DNA of 32,150 bases from Croceibacterium_A sp965977975 (lineage in GTDB: Bacteria; Pseudomonadota; Alphaproteobacteria; Sphingomonadales; Sphingomonadaceae): contig CBHCZH010000025.1 of NCBI GenBank assembly GCA_965977975.1, forward strand, positions 1 to 32,150. The letters run 5' to 3'. The translations under genes were made by a program, and so were the position numbers. Each line of letters begins with the position of its first letter. Position 1 is the first letter of the stretch. Below the pieces are notes generated by a model. The model was given only the letters and a program-made list of their open reading frames with translations. It was not told the origin of the DNA and ran no database searches. This document shows positions 23,795 through 32,083 of this stretch, piece by piece.

Positions 23795-26446
23795 ATGGAC
23801 GTAGCCCGCACTCCCTCGACCCCCGACGGCAACCCCGAGATGGCCGATGCGGCCCCCGAGCCCAAGGAGCCGTTGCTGATCCGCCGCGAAGATTACGTGC
23901 CCTTCGCTTGGCTGGTGCCCGAGGTTCGTCTCGAATTCGAACTCGGCCTCGACAAGACGCGCGTCCGCTCGGCGCTGACCGTGCAGCGCAACGCCAAAAT
24001 GCCCGTAAGCCCGACGATCCGCCTCAACGGCGACGGGCTGACTCCGCTCGAAGTCGTCGTCGACGGCCAGGCGATCAATTCGTGGAGCCTTGACGGCGAC
24101 GATCTGATCGTGCCGCTGACCGAGGACACCCACCAGATCGAGATCGCGACCGAGATCGCCCCTGCGGCCAACAGCCAGCTGATGGGACTCTATGCGTCGA
24201 ACGGCATGCTTTGCACCCAGTGCGAGGCCGAGGGCTTCCGGCGAATCACTTACTTCCCGGATCGTCCCGACGTGCTTTCGACCTATCGCGTGCGGATGAG
24301 CGGGCCCAAGGACCGGTTCCCTGTCCTGCTCTGCAACGGCAACCGCGAAGCCGCGGGCGAAGAGAACGGCACGCACTGGGCCGAATGGCACGATCCCTGG
24401 CCCAAGCCGTGCTATCTCTTCGCGCTCGTCGCCGGCGAGCTTGTCGCCAATCGGGACAGCTTCACCACGATGTCCGGCCGCAAGGTCGATCTCGGCATCT
24501 GGGTCCGCGAAGGCGACCTGGGTCGCACCCAGCACGCAATGGATTCGCTCAAGCGCTCGATGAAGTGGGACGAGGACACCTTCGGCCGCGAGTACGACCT
24601 CGACACCTTCAACATCGTCGCGGTCAGCGACTTCAACATGGGGGCGATGGAGAACAAGGGGCTCAACGTCTTCAACACCAAGTACGTGCTCGCCGACGTC
24701 GAGACCGCGACCGACGGCGACTACGATGCGATCGAAGGGGTGATAGGGCACGAGTACTTCCACAACTGGTCGGGCAACCGAGTCACTTGCCGCGACTGGT
24801 TCCAATTGAGCCTTAAGGAAGGCTTCACCGTGCTGCGCGACCAGCTGTTCAGCCAGGACATGGGCTCGGCGCCGGTCAAACGGATCGAGGACGTGCGCGT
24901 GCTGCGCGCGGTGCAGTTCCCCGAGGATTCGGGCCCGCTCGCGCACCCGATCCGGCCCGACAGCTACCGCGAGATCTCGAACTTCTACACCGCGACGGTC
25001 TACAATAAGGGCGCCGAAGTGATCCGCATGATGCGCACGCTGGCCGGTCCCGAGCGGTTCCGTGCCGGCTGCGACCTCTATTTCGCGCGCCACGACGGGC
25101 AGGCGGCGACCTGCGAGGATTTCATTCAGGCGATCGAGGATGGGGCCGAGCTCGACCTCGGCCAGTTCCGGCTATGGTACGCCCAGGCGGGCACGCCGAA
25201 GGTCTCGGTGCGGCTCGAGCACGACGGCGACACCGCGACCCTGCATTTGAAGCAGGACGTCCCGCCGACACCTGGCCAGCCGGACAAGCAGCCGGTCCCG
25301 ATTCCACTCAGGCTGGCGCTGTTCGACCGGGAATCCGGGAAACACCATGGTGAACAACTGGTTACGCTCGAGCATGCTCAAGCGAGCTTGAGCTTTCCTG
25401 GCTTCGGCGCGCCTCCCGTGTTGTCGATCAATCGCGGCTTCTCGGCGCCCGTCGCGATCGAGCGCGACGTGCCGACGGACGATCTCGTGTTCCTCGCTGC
25501 GCACGACGACGATCCGTTCGCGCGCTACGAAGCGATGCAGGATCTGGTTGTCGGCCATTTGCGCGACGCTTGGGATGGCTCGATCGGGGAAGGCGAACGA
25601 ACAGCCGGGCGCGAAGCGATTCGCAGCGCTTTCGCGGAGATTCTGGCCGACGAGCGGCTCGATGACCTGATGCGCGGCGAGCTGATGATCCTTCCGGGTC
25701 ACTCCTACCTTATGGAACAGATGCTGGTCGCCGACCCGGCCGCGATTCATCGGGAACGGGAGGGGCTCAAAGCTTGGATCGGGTCTTCGCTCGAATACGA
25801 GCTCGTCGCGCTGCATGAGCGGGCGAGCGCCGTGAGCGGTGGGCAGGACGCTGTCGCCAAGGGGGCGCGCAAGCTCAAGACCCAGGCGCTGGTGTTCCTT
25901 GCGGCCGGTTCGCCTGAGCGGGCCAACGGGATGGCCGCGGCGCAATACGACGCGGCCGAGACCATGACCGACCGCCAGGGCGCGCTGATGGTGCTCGCCG
26001 GCCTGCGGACGCCCGAGCGCACGCACAAGCTGCTAGACTTCTACAACCGCTATCGCAGCAATGACCTAGTGGTCGACAAGTGGTTTGCCATTCAGGCGCA
26101 ATCGCTGCACCCCGAGGTGCTCGAGCACGTCAAGGCGCTCTCCGAGCATCCCGATTTTACCTTGCGCAATCCCAACCGGGTGCGCTCGCTCTACATGGCC
26201 TTCACCGGCGCGCCGCACGGGTTCCACGCGGAAAGCGGCGAGGGCTATCGGCTGATCGCCGACCTGATTCTCGCGCTCGATCCGATCAACCCGCAGACCG
26301 CGGCGCGCTTCGTTCCGCCGCTCGGCCGCTGGCGGCGGATCGAGCCGATCCGCGCGGCCCTGATGCGAAGCGAGCTCGAACGCATCGCCGCCGCGCCGAA
26401 GCTGAGCCGCGACACTTACGAGCAGGTCACCCGCAGCCTTGGCTGA
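23795..26446 (+). CDS. pepN: Aminopeptidase N (family M1)
   Basis: PepN is a cytoplasmic zinc aminopeptidase that trims N-terminal residues from peptides. From ATG 23795 the protein has 883 residues. The GAMEN exopeptidase motif is at 283-287 (FNMGAMENKGLN) and the zinc site HEYFH at 319-323 with E342 in SLKEG. The PPxxC-terminal domains follow (beta-sandwich from about 470, helical C-terminal array to the end). The frame is open farther upstream to 23726, but those residues match the divergent epimerase's leader; ATG 23795 has AAAGG ten bases upstream. ATG 23840 is another possible start. pgeF starts within its last codons. Confidence 0.96.
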   Translation: MDVARTPSTPDGNPEMADAAPEPKEPLLIRREDYVPFAWLVPEVRLEFELGLDKTRVRSALTVQRNAKMPVSPTIRLNGDGLTPLEVVVDGQAINSWSLDGDDLIVPLTEDTHQIEIATEIAPAANSQLMGLYASNGMLCTQCEAEGFRRITYFPDRPDVLSTYRVRMSGPKDRFPVLLCNGNREAAGEENGTHWAEWHDPWPKPCYLFALVAGELVANRDSFTTMSGRKVDLGIWVREGDLGRTQHAMDSLKRSMKWDEDTFGREYDLDTFNIVAVSDFNMGAMENKGLNVFNTKYVLADVETATDGDYDAIEGVIGHEYFHNWSGNRVTCRDWFQLSLKEGFTVLRDQLFSQDMGSAPVKRIEDVRVLRAVQFPEDSGPLAHPIRPDSYREISNFYTATVYNKGAEVIRMMRTLAGPERFRAGCDLYFARHDGQAATCEDFIQAIEDGAELDLGQFRLWYAQAGTPKVSVRLEHDGDTATLHLKQDVPPTPGQPDKQPVPIPLRLALFDRESGKHHGEQLVTLEHAQASLSFPGFGAPPVLSINRGFSAPVAIERDVPTDDLVFLAAHDDDPFARYEAMQDLVVGHLRDAWDGSIGEGERTAGREAIRSAFAEILADERLDDLMRGELMILPGHSYLMEQMLVADPAAIHREREGLKAWIGSSLEYELVALHERASAVSGGQDAVAKGARKLKTQALVFLAAGSPERANGMAAAQYDAAETMTDRQGALMVLAGLRTPERTHKLLDFYNRYRSNDLVVDKWFAIQAQSLHPEVLEHVKALSEHPDFTLRNPNRVRSLYMAFTGAPHGFHAESGEGYRLIADLILALDPINPQTAARFVPPLGRWRRIEPIRAALMRSELERIAAAPKLSRDTYEQVTRSLG

Positions 26447-27200
26447 CGAAGTCGAGGTCATTCGCTCCAAGGCGCTCGCCGGCCTGCCGCATGGCTTCCT
26501 CGGCCGGCGCGGCGGCGTGTCGACGGGCCCAATCGCCGGGCTCAACATCGGCCACGGCGCCGAGGACGACGCCGAAGCGGTCGCCGAAAACCGCCGCCGC
26601 GCCGTCGAAGCAGTTCTGGCCGGGGCACGCCTCGCGACCGTCTATCAGGTTCATTCCCCCGATGCGGTCGAAGTCCACGCGCCCTGGCCTCACGACGAGC
26701 GTCCGCGCGCGGACGCGATGGTGACCGACCGGCCCGGGCTCTTGCTTGGCGTCGTCACCGCGGATTGCGCGCCTGTTCTGTTCGCCGACCGCGAGGCCGG
26801 CGTGATCGGCGCGGCGCATGCCGGCTGGCGCGGCGCGCATGGCGGAGTGCTCGAGAACACGGTGGCGGCGATGGAACGGCTCGGCGCCGACCGTTCGCGG
26901 ATCGCGGCTGCGATCGGACCGGCGATCGCTCAGCCGAGCTACGAGGTAGATGCCAGGTTTCGCGAGAACTTCGGCCTCGATGACGATGCCTTCTTCGCTC
27001 CCGGGCGCCCAGGACATTGGCAGTTCGATCTCGAAGGCTATGCCGCCGCGCGCCTCGGAAACGTCGGGATCGGCACGGTCGAGCGGCTCGGTCTCGACAC
27101 TTATACCGACGAGGACCGCTTCTTCTCCTACCGCCGTGCCACGCATCGCGGCGAGCCTGCTTACGGGCGGCAATTCTCGCTGATCGGGCTGGCCGACTAG
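26439..27200 (+). CDS. pgeF: Peptidoglycan editing factor PgeF (YfiH, laccase-domain family)
   Basis: The 253-residue protein belongs to the DUF152/YfiH family, formerly called polyphenol oxidases. Members are purine nucleoside phosphorylases or remove incorrect L-Ser in peptidoglycan precursors (PgeF). Metal ligands are visible: H72 in YQVHSPD, C110 in TADCAP, H127 in AAHAGWRG. TTG at 26439 starts the reading frame; it overlaps pepN by 8 nt and gives 17 residues before the conserved PHGFLGRRGGVSTG. No ATG lies between it and that motif, so TTG is accepted. Co-transcription with pepN is likely. Confidence 0.9.
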   Translation: MADEVEVIRSKALAGLPHGFLGRRGGVSTGPIAGLNIGHGAEDDAEAVAENRRRAVEAVLAGARLATVYQVHSPDAVEVHAPWPHDERPRADAMVTDRPGLLLGVVTADCAPVLFADREAGVIGAAHAGWRGAHGGVLENTVAAMERLGADRSRIAAAIGPAIAQPSYEVDARFRENFGLDDDAFFAPGRPGHWQFDLEGYAAARLGNVGIGTVERLGLDTYTDEDRFFSYRRATHRGEPAYGRQFSLIGLAD

Positions 27201-27227
27201 CCGGTCATAATCCCGCCAAAATGTCTG

Positions 27228-27256
27228 TTGGCATGGCCGGTCGGCTCGTCTATCAG
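27228..27256 (+). promoter_or_regulatory. Candidate sigma70-type promoter for petABC
   Basis: TTGGCA (27228-27233), a 17-bp spacer and TATCAG (27251-27256) match the -35/-10 pattern in 5 and 4 of 6 positions. It would start transcription near 27263 and leave a leader of about 100 nt before petA, containing a perfect GCCCCCGGGGGC palindrome at 27271-27282. An alternative -10-like CATAAT lies at 27206-27211. Confidence 0.4.
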
Positions 27257-27364
27257 CCGCGCCAAGTCGCGCCCCCGGGGGCCTCGGAGGAGCGCGGCTG
27301 GTCGAATTTTCTTCGGTTCCGCGTTCGGCGCTCGCCCGGCGGAATCGGCAGGCAAGGCAAGGTA

Positions 27365-27946
27365 ATGGCAACCACCACAGGCAACGCCCCACCCGAAGCG
27401 CTCGCCGCCGGGGAAGGCGTCCGTCGCCGCGATTTCATCAACATCGCGGCGGTCGCCACCGCGGGCGTCGGCGGCGTCGCTACGCTCTATCCGTTGATCA
27501 GCCAGATGGCTCCGTCGAAGGATGTGCTGGCCGAATCCACCACCGAGCTCGACATTTCGGCGATCGAGCCCGGACAGGCGGTCAAGGCGGTGTTCCGCAA
27601 GCAACCGGTGTTCGTGCGCAATCTGACCAATGCCGAGATCGCGTCGGCGGAGGCCGTCCCGGTCGACAGCCTGCGCGATCCGCAGACGCTCCGCGAGCGC
27701 ACCAAGGAAGGCCACGGCAACTGGCTCGTCACCATGGGCGTGTGCACCCATCTCGGCTGCGTTCCGCTCGGCGCCGGCGAAGGTGAGAACCGCGGCGAGT
27801 TCGGCGGCTACTTCTGCCCGTGCCACGGTTCGCACTACGACACCGCCGGACGCATCCGCAAAGGCCCCGCGCCGGCCAATCTCGAGGTGCCGGCTTACGC
27901 TTTCACCACCGACACCGTCATCGTGATCGGGCAGGAGTCCGCCTGA
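27365..27946 (+). CDS. petA: Ubiquinol-cytochrome c reductase iron-sulfur subunit (Rieske)
   Basis: This is the Rieske [2Fe-2S] subunit of the cytochrome bc1 complex, carrying electrons from ubiquinol to cytochrome c1 on the periplasmic side. The 193-residue product has a twin-arginine-type leader (VRRRDFINIAAVATAGVGG at 19-37), a membrane anchor, and the two cluster-binding boxes: C127-T-H129-LGC132 and C151-P-C153-H154-GSHYD. The disulfide cysteines C132 and C153 fit. ATG at 27365 has AAGG eight bases upstream; the frame is open earlier (to 27017) but that part overlaps pgeF. petA shares one base with petB (TGATG). Confidence 0.97.
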   Translation: MATTTGNAPPEALAAGEGVRRRDFINIAAVATAGVGGVATLYPLISQMAPSKDVLAESTTELDISAIEPGQAVKAVFRKQPVFVRNLTNAEIASAEAVPVDSLRDPQTLRERTKEGHGNWLVTMGVCTHLGCVPLGAGEGENRGEFGGYFCPCHGSHYDTAGRIRKGPAPANLEVPAYAFTTDTVIVIGQESA

Positions 27947-29238
27947 TGAGCTTCCCCTGGGCCCGCGAATACCAACCCCAGGTGCCGTTCATGCGGTACC
28001 TCGACGAGAAGCTGCCGCTGCCTCGTCTGATCTACAACGCGATCGGCGCCGGCTACCCAGTGCCGCGCAATCTCAACTACATGTGGAATTTCGGCGTTCT
28101 CGCCGGGTTCTGCCTGGTGCTGCAGCTGGTCACCGGAATCATCCTGGCGATGCACTACGCGGCCAACGCCGGCGTCGCCTTCGCTTCGGCCGAGCACATC
28201 ATGCGCGACGTCAACTGGGGCTGGATGCTGCGCTACGCGCACGCCAACGGCGCCAGCATGTTCTTCGTCGTCATCTACCTGCACATCTTCCGCGGCTTCT
28301 TCTACGGCTCGTACAAGGCCCCGCGCGAGATGGTCTGGCTGCTCGGCGTGGTCATCTTCCTGCTGCTGATGGCGACCGCCTTCATGGGTTACGTGCTGCC
28401 GTGGGGGCAAATGAGCTTCTGGGGCGCCAAGGTCATCACCGGCCTGTTCGGCGCGATCCCGGTGGTCGGGGAGCCGATCCAGATCTGGCTCCTCGGCGGC
28501 TACGCTCCGGACAACGCAGCGCTCAACCGCTTCTTCTCCCTGCACTACCTGCTGCCGTTCGTGATCGTCGGCGTGGTCATCCTGCATATCTGGGCGCTGC
28601 ATATCCCCGGCTCGTCGAATCCGACCGGCGTCGAGGTGAAGAGCGAGAGCGACACCGTGCCGTTCCACCCGTACTACACGGCGAAGGACGGCTTCGGGCT
28701 CGGCGTGTTCCTGATCCTCTACGCCGCGCTGGTGTTCTTCTGGCCGAACGCGCTCGGCCATCCGGACAACTACATCGAGGCGAACCCGCTCTCGACCCCG
28801 GCGCACATCGTGCCCGAATGGTACTTCTGGCCGTTCTACGCGATCCTGCGCGCGTTCACCGTGGACTTCATCCTGCCAGCCAAGCTGTGGGGCGTGCTGG
28901 CGATGTTCAGCTCGATCCTGGTGTGGTTCTTCCTGCCCTGGCTCGACAAGTCGCCGGTGCGCTCGGGTCACTACCGGCCGCTGTTCCGCAAGTTCTTCTG
29001 GTTCGGGCTGATCCCGGCGATGGCGGTGCTGTTCTACTGCGGCGGCGCCGCGGCCGAAGAGCCCTATGTGATGGCGAGCCAGATCGCGACCGCTTACTAC
29101 TTCCTGCACTTCCTGGTCATCCTGCCGATCCTCTCGTGGCTCGAGCGGCCCGAGCCACTGCCGTTCTCGATCACCGAGGCGGTGCTCGGCGAGGACAAGA
29201 AGGCGGTGCTGGGCGAAAACACGACGCCGGCGACCTGA
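27946..29238 (+). CDS. petB: Cytochrome b of the bc1 complex
   Basis: Cytochrome b holds the two b-type hemes and both quinone-binding sites of complex III. The 430-residue protein has eight membrane helices. Heme ligands are H99 and H113 (RYAHAN, YLHIFRGFFYG) and H200 and H214 (FSLHYLLPF, VILHIWALH), and the Qo-site PEWY motif is at 290-293 (HIVPEWYFWPFYA). The start is ATG at 27946, sharing a base with the petA stop. Length is that of a separate cytochrome b, not a b/c1 fusion as in fbcH. petC follows after 26 bp. Confidence 0.98.
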   Translation: MSFPWAREYQPQVPFMRYLDEKLPLPRLIYNAIGAGYPVPRNLNYMWNFGVLAGFCLVLQLVTGIILAMHYAANAGVAFASAEHIMRDVNWGWMLRYAHANGASMFFVVIYLHIFRGFFYGSYKAPREMVWLLGVVIFLLLMATAFMGYVLPWGQMSFWGAKVITGLFGAIPVVGEPIQIWLLGGYAPDNAALNRFFSLHYLLPFVIVGVVILHIWALHIPGSSNPTGVEVKSESDTVPFHPYYTAKDGFGLGVFLILYAALVFFWPNALGHPDNYIEANPLSTPAHIVPEWYFWPFYAILRAFTVDFILPAKLWGVLAMFSSILVWFFLPWLDKSPVRSGHYRPLFRKFFWFGLIPAMAVLFYCGGAAAEEPYVMASQIATAYYFLHFLVILPILSWLERPEPLPFSITEAVLGEDKKAVLGENTTPAT

Positions 29239-29264
29239 GCGCGGAATAAGGAAAGAACGACGCA

Positions 29265-30113
29265 ATGATCCGGCTGTTCGGCATTCTCATCGGGCTCGGC
29301 TTCACCGCTGCGGTGGTGTGGGCGTTCGGCTGGGGCGCGTACGCGCAGATCACGGAGCCGGCGGAAGAAACCGTCGAGCACGCGTTTCACGAGCATCCGA
29401 AGGAAGTAAGCTTCGCGCACGACGACGCGTTCGGCAAGTGGGATCTGGCGCAGCTCCAACGCGGCTACCAGGTCTACAAGGAGGTCTGCTCGGCCTGTCA
29501 CTCGCTCAAGTACGTCGCTTTCCGCGACCTCGGGCAGCTCGGCTACAGCGAGGCCGAAGTGAAGGCGACCGCGGCAAGCTGGACGGTGCCGGGGATCGAC
29601 CCGAACACCGGCGAGACGAACACCCGCCCAGGCACGCCGACCGACTACTTCCCGCGGCCGTTCGCCAACGACGTCGCCGCGCGCGCCGCCAACAACAACG
29701 CGATTCCGCCGGATCTATCGCTGATGGCCAAGGCGCGGCATGACGGCTCGGCTTACATCTACTCGCTGCTGACCGGTTACCAGGAGCAGCCGGCCGAGCT
29801 CTTGCGCGAGTTCCCCGACGCGAAGACGGGCACAGGCCTCTATTACAATCCGTATTTCGCCAACCTCAACATCGCGATGGCGCCGCCGCTCACCGACGGT
29901 CAGGTGACCTTTGCCGACGGCAGCCCGAACACGCGCGAGGCGATGGCGAAGGACGTCGCCGCGTTCCTGACCTGGACCGCCGAGCCTACGCTGATCAAGC
30001 GCAAGCAGACCGGCTGGGCCGTGCTCGGCTTCCTGCTCTTCGCCACCGTGCTCGCCTGGCTGGCCAAGAAGCAGGTCTGGGCTCCGGTGGTGCCGAAGCG
30101 GCGCAAGGATTGA
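29265..30113 (+). CDS. petC: Cytochrome c1 of the bc1 complex
   Basis: Cytochrome c1 is the membrane-anchored c-type cytochrome that passes electrons from the Rieske protein to soluble cytochrome c. The 282-residue product has an N-terminal signal/anchor (about 1-27, ending GAYAQ), the heme motif CSACH at 75-79, the axial methionine region NIAMAPPL (M205), and a C-terminal membrane helix at about 249-267 followed by a basic end. AAGGAAAG precedes the ATG. It completes the fbc operon. A palindrome follows, 19 bp after the stop. Confidence 0.97.
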   Translation: MIRLFGILIGLGFTAAVVWAFGWGAYAQITEPAEETVEHAFHEHPKEVSFAHDDAFGKWDLAQLQRGYQVYKEVCSACHSLKYVAFRDLGQLGYSEAEVKATAASWTVPGIDPNTGETNTRPGTPTDYFPRPFANDVAARAANNNAIPPDLSLMAKARHDGSAYIYSLLTGYQEQPAELLREFPDAKTGTGLYYNPYFANLNIAMAPPLTDGQVTFADGSPNTREAMAKDVAAFLTWTAEPTLIKRKQTGWAVLGFLLFATVLAWLAKKQVWAPVVPKRRKD

Positions 30114-30132
30114 GGCGGACGGGGTTTCCTGA

Positions 30133-30184
30133 CAGGCCCCCTCCGTCCGCTTCGCGGCGAGCGGAGCGAGCCGGAGGGGGCCTG
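30133..30184. repeat. Palindromic repeat immediately upstream of apt
   Basis: A perfect 13-bp inverted repeat, CAGGCCCCCTCCG (30133-30145) and CGGAGGGGGCCTG (30172-30184), encloses a smaller TCCGCT/AGCGGA hairpin. Its right half matches the repeat at 6728-6753 in 25 of 26 positions. It follows petC, where it can act as a terminator or RNA stabiliser, and its right arm contains the likely apt ribosome-binding site. Confidence 0.8.
30173..30178 (+). promoter_or_regulatory. apt ribosome-binding site inside the hairpin
   Basis: GGAGGG at 30173-30178, with a run of further G, lies 8 bases before the apt ATG at 30187. The whole site is in the right arm of the 13-bp palindrome, so folding of that RNA would block it. 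No other Shine-Dalgarno-like sequence is near. Confidence 0.6.
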
Positions 30185-30186
30185 CG

Positions 30187-30723
30187 ATGACCACGGACGA
30201 ACTGAAGGCCCTGATCCGCACGATCCCGGACTTTCCGGCGGCCGGTATCCAGTTCCGCGATATCACCACGCTGATCGCTCACGACGAAGGGCTGGCGGCA
30301 ACGATCGACCATCTCGTCGAGCGGGCGGCCAACACTCGTGCTGCAGCGGTCGCCGGTATCGAGGCGCGCGGCTTCATCTTCGGCGCGGCGATCGCGGCAC
30401 GGCTGCGGATCGGCTTCGTGCCGCTGCGCAAGGCCGGCAAGCTGCCGGGCGAGACGATCGGCATCGATTACGCGCTCGAATACGGTGCCGCACGGATCGA
30501 GCTCGACCCCGCTGCGATCGACAAAGGCGAGCGCGTCCTGCTGGTCGACGACCTGATCGCCACCGGCGGCACCGCGCTCGCCGGCGCCAAGCTGCTGCGC
30601 CAGGCCGGCGCGGTTGTCGAGTATGCGCTGTTCGTGATCGACCTTCCGGATCTCGGCGGGGCCGACGCTCTGCGCGCCGCCGGGATCGAGGCGGAAGCGC
30701 TCGTCGATTTCCCCGGGCACTAA
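30187..30723 (+). CDS. apt: Adenine phosphoribosyltransferase
   Basis: Apt salvages adenine to AMP using PRPP. The 178-residue product has the type I PRTase features: FPAAGIQFRDIT (16-27), GIEARGFIFGAA (58-69), the flexible-loop RKAGKLPGET (81-90), and the PRPP-binding VLLVDDLIATGGTA (117-130). The start follows a palindromic repeat that holds the ribosome-binding site. It is downstream of petABC with a 73-bp gap, so may be co-transcribed or independent. The stop overlaps the next, convergent, gene by four bases (CTAA). Confidence 0.97.
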   Translation: MTTDELKALIRTIPDFPAAGIQFRDITTLIAHDEGLAATIDHLVERAANTRAAAVAGIEARGFIFGAAIAARLRIGFVPLRKAGKLPGETIGIDYALEYGAARIELDPAAIDKGERVLLVDDLIATGGTALAGAKLLRQAGAVVEYALFVIDLPDLGGADALRAAGIEAEALVDFPGH

Positions 30724-31202
30724 GGTCGATAGACCGGGTTCTCGTCGCTCGCCCGCAGCGCCGGGTTCTCCTCGTTGAAGACCTTCCGGTGGGCGAACAG
30801 CCAGCGGCCGTTCACTCGCTTCAGCTCGTCCTCGTAATGGCCGTAAGTGCCGAGATAGGGCCGTCCGGCGCGCGCGTCGTTGTTGAATTCCCACCAGTAT
30901 GAGGTCGAGCGCGCGGTATCGCCGTCGATCTCGAGCACGAGGTTGGTGACGTAATGCCGCACCCGGTGGCGGCGGTAAGGGAAGCTGGCATCGGCCTTGG
31001 CCTTCTCCCGGACAGCCATGTCGCGCATGACCTGCTTCAGCTCCGCATGCCCGCGCTCGACGCCGCCGGCAAACTCCAGCACCCCATTCTCGGCGAACGT
31101 CGCCGCGTACGCATCGGCGTCCTGCCAGTCGAAGGCGTAGATGTAGCGCGCCATCAGGTCCTCGATCTCGGCGCGATCCTGCGCGTATGTCGGTCCGTAC
31201 AC
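30720..31202 (-). CDS. SnoaL-like / NTF2-fold protein
   Basis: The 160-residue product begins VYGPTYAQDRAEIEDLMARYIYAFDWQDADAYAATFAENG, the alpha1-alpha2 pattern of the SnoaL/nuclear transport factor 2 fold, with a hydrophobic pocket. The later RHRVRHYVTNLVLEIDGDTAR and WLFAHRKVFNEE complete the cone-shaped fold. Members include ring-hydroxylating small subunits, ketosteroid isomerases and dehydratases, and the substrate here is unknown. The start is GTG at 31202, with AGGGGA upstream on the minus strand; no ATG is near. It is 16 bp downstream of the SDR gene on the same strand, so the two probably act on a shared small-molecule substrate. Confidence 0.75.
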   Translation of the reverse strand: MYGPTYAQDRAEIEDLMARYIYAFDWQDADAYAATFAENGVLEFAGGVERGHAELKQVMRDMAVREKAKADASFPYRRHRVRHYVTNLVLEIDGDTARSTSYWWEFNNDARAGRPYLGTYGHYEDELKRVNGRWLFAHRKVFNEENPALRASDENPVYRP

Positions 31203-31218
31203 GGTCCCCTCCCCGGAG

Positions 31219-32007
31219 TCAGAACGTCGAATTCGTCGAACCGCCGTCGATCACCAGGCTTTGGCCGGTGAGGAACTTGGCCCGCTCGCTGCAGAACAGC
31301 GCGACAAAAGCGCCGGCATCGTCGGGATCGCCGAAAGTCCCGGTCGGGATGCGCCACTCGGCGATGAATTCGGCGACTTCGTCGTCGTACGTGATGCCCT
31401 TGGCTTTGGCGCGGGCGGTGAACAGTTCCTCGACGGTAGCGGTATGGTGCATGCCGGGGAGCACGGTGTTGATCATCACGTTGTGCTTCGCGACCGCCTT
31501 GGCGACGGCTACCGCGTAGTTCGTCAGCGCCGCGCGCGTGCTGCCCGAAAGCGCGCGGATCTCCGCCGGGTACTTGGCCGCAACCGTGGCGATGTTGACG
31601 ATCCGGCCCCAGCGCCGGTCCGCCATGCCGTCGACCACCGCGCGCATGAACTCGATCGGGCCGAGCAGCGAGATGTCGATGCATTCGCGCCACTGCGCTT
31701 CGCTGATCGCGCGAAAATCCGGCGTCATCGGCGGCGGCGCGCAAGTGCCGACGAGGATGTCGGGCTCGGGACAGGCAGCGAGGATGCGCTCGCGGCCTTC
31801 CCGGCTGCTGTGATCGGCGACGATCGGGACGACGCGAGCGCCGGTCTCACCCGCGATCTCTTCGCAGGCCCTATGGAGTCGCTGCTCGCCCCGCGCGGAA
31901 ACGAACAGCTCGACCCCCTCGCGCGCGAGGGCCAGGGCCGAGCTCTTGCCGATCCCCGCGCTGCCGCCATTCACGATCGCCTTGCGGCCGGCGATGCCCA
32001 GGTCCAT
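31219..32007 (-). CDS. Atypical short-chain dehydrogenase/reductase
   Basis: The 262-residue protein has the SDR nucleotide-binding VNGGSAGIG (12-20), an NVMINTVLPG substrate-end motif (176-185), and the C-terminal LVIDGGS (251-257). The catalytic parts are unusual: where canonical SDRs have Ser, Tyr and Lys, it has T141 (IVNIATVAA), S154 and R158 (LSGSTRAAL), and the NNAG motif reads VGTCA. Related proteins in alphaproteobacteria share the Y-to-S and K-to-R changes as far as I recall, so this is probably a subfamily and not decay. ATG at 32007 has GGAGGG upstream; the frame is open to 32109 but that part has no start context. Reductase activity is uncertain. The NTF2-like gene follows. Confidence 0.8.
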   Translation of the reverse strand: MDLGIAGRKAIVNGGSAGIGKSSALALAREGVELFVSARGEQRLHRACEEIAGETGARVVPIVADHSSREGRERILAACPEPDILVGTCAPPPMTPDFRAISEAQWRECIDISLLGPIEFMRAVVDGMADRRWGRIVNIATVAAKYPAEIRALSGSTRAALTNYAVAVAKAVAKHNVMINTVLPGMHHTATVEELFTARAKAKGITYDDEVAEFIAEWRIPTGTFGDPDDAGAFVALFCSERAKFLTGQSLVIDGGSTNSTF

Positions 32008-32031
32008 TTCGTGCGACCCTCCAGCGACAGC

Positions 32032-32061
32032 TTGACGCGCATCCCCTGTCGGTGGCAATTC
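32032..32061 (+). promoter_or_regulatory. Weak promoter candidate for tRNA-Gly
   Basis: TTGACG (32032-32037) is a good -35 hexamer. About 18 bases on is CAATTC (32056-32061), a poor -10 match. Distance to the tRNA (23 bases) suits a short leader. Divergent from the SDR gene. Confidence 0.3.
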
Positions 32062-32083
32062 GCGGCGCCCCCAGGCTCCCTGG

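Noticed and set aside
27895..29265. A 456-codon minus-strand frame opposite petB
   Set aside because: Highly charged Arg/Glu/His shadow of the hydrophobic cytochrome b codons; no family resemblance.
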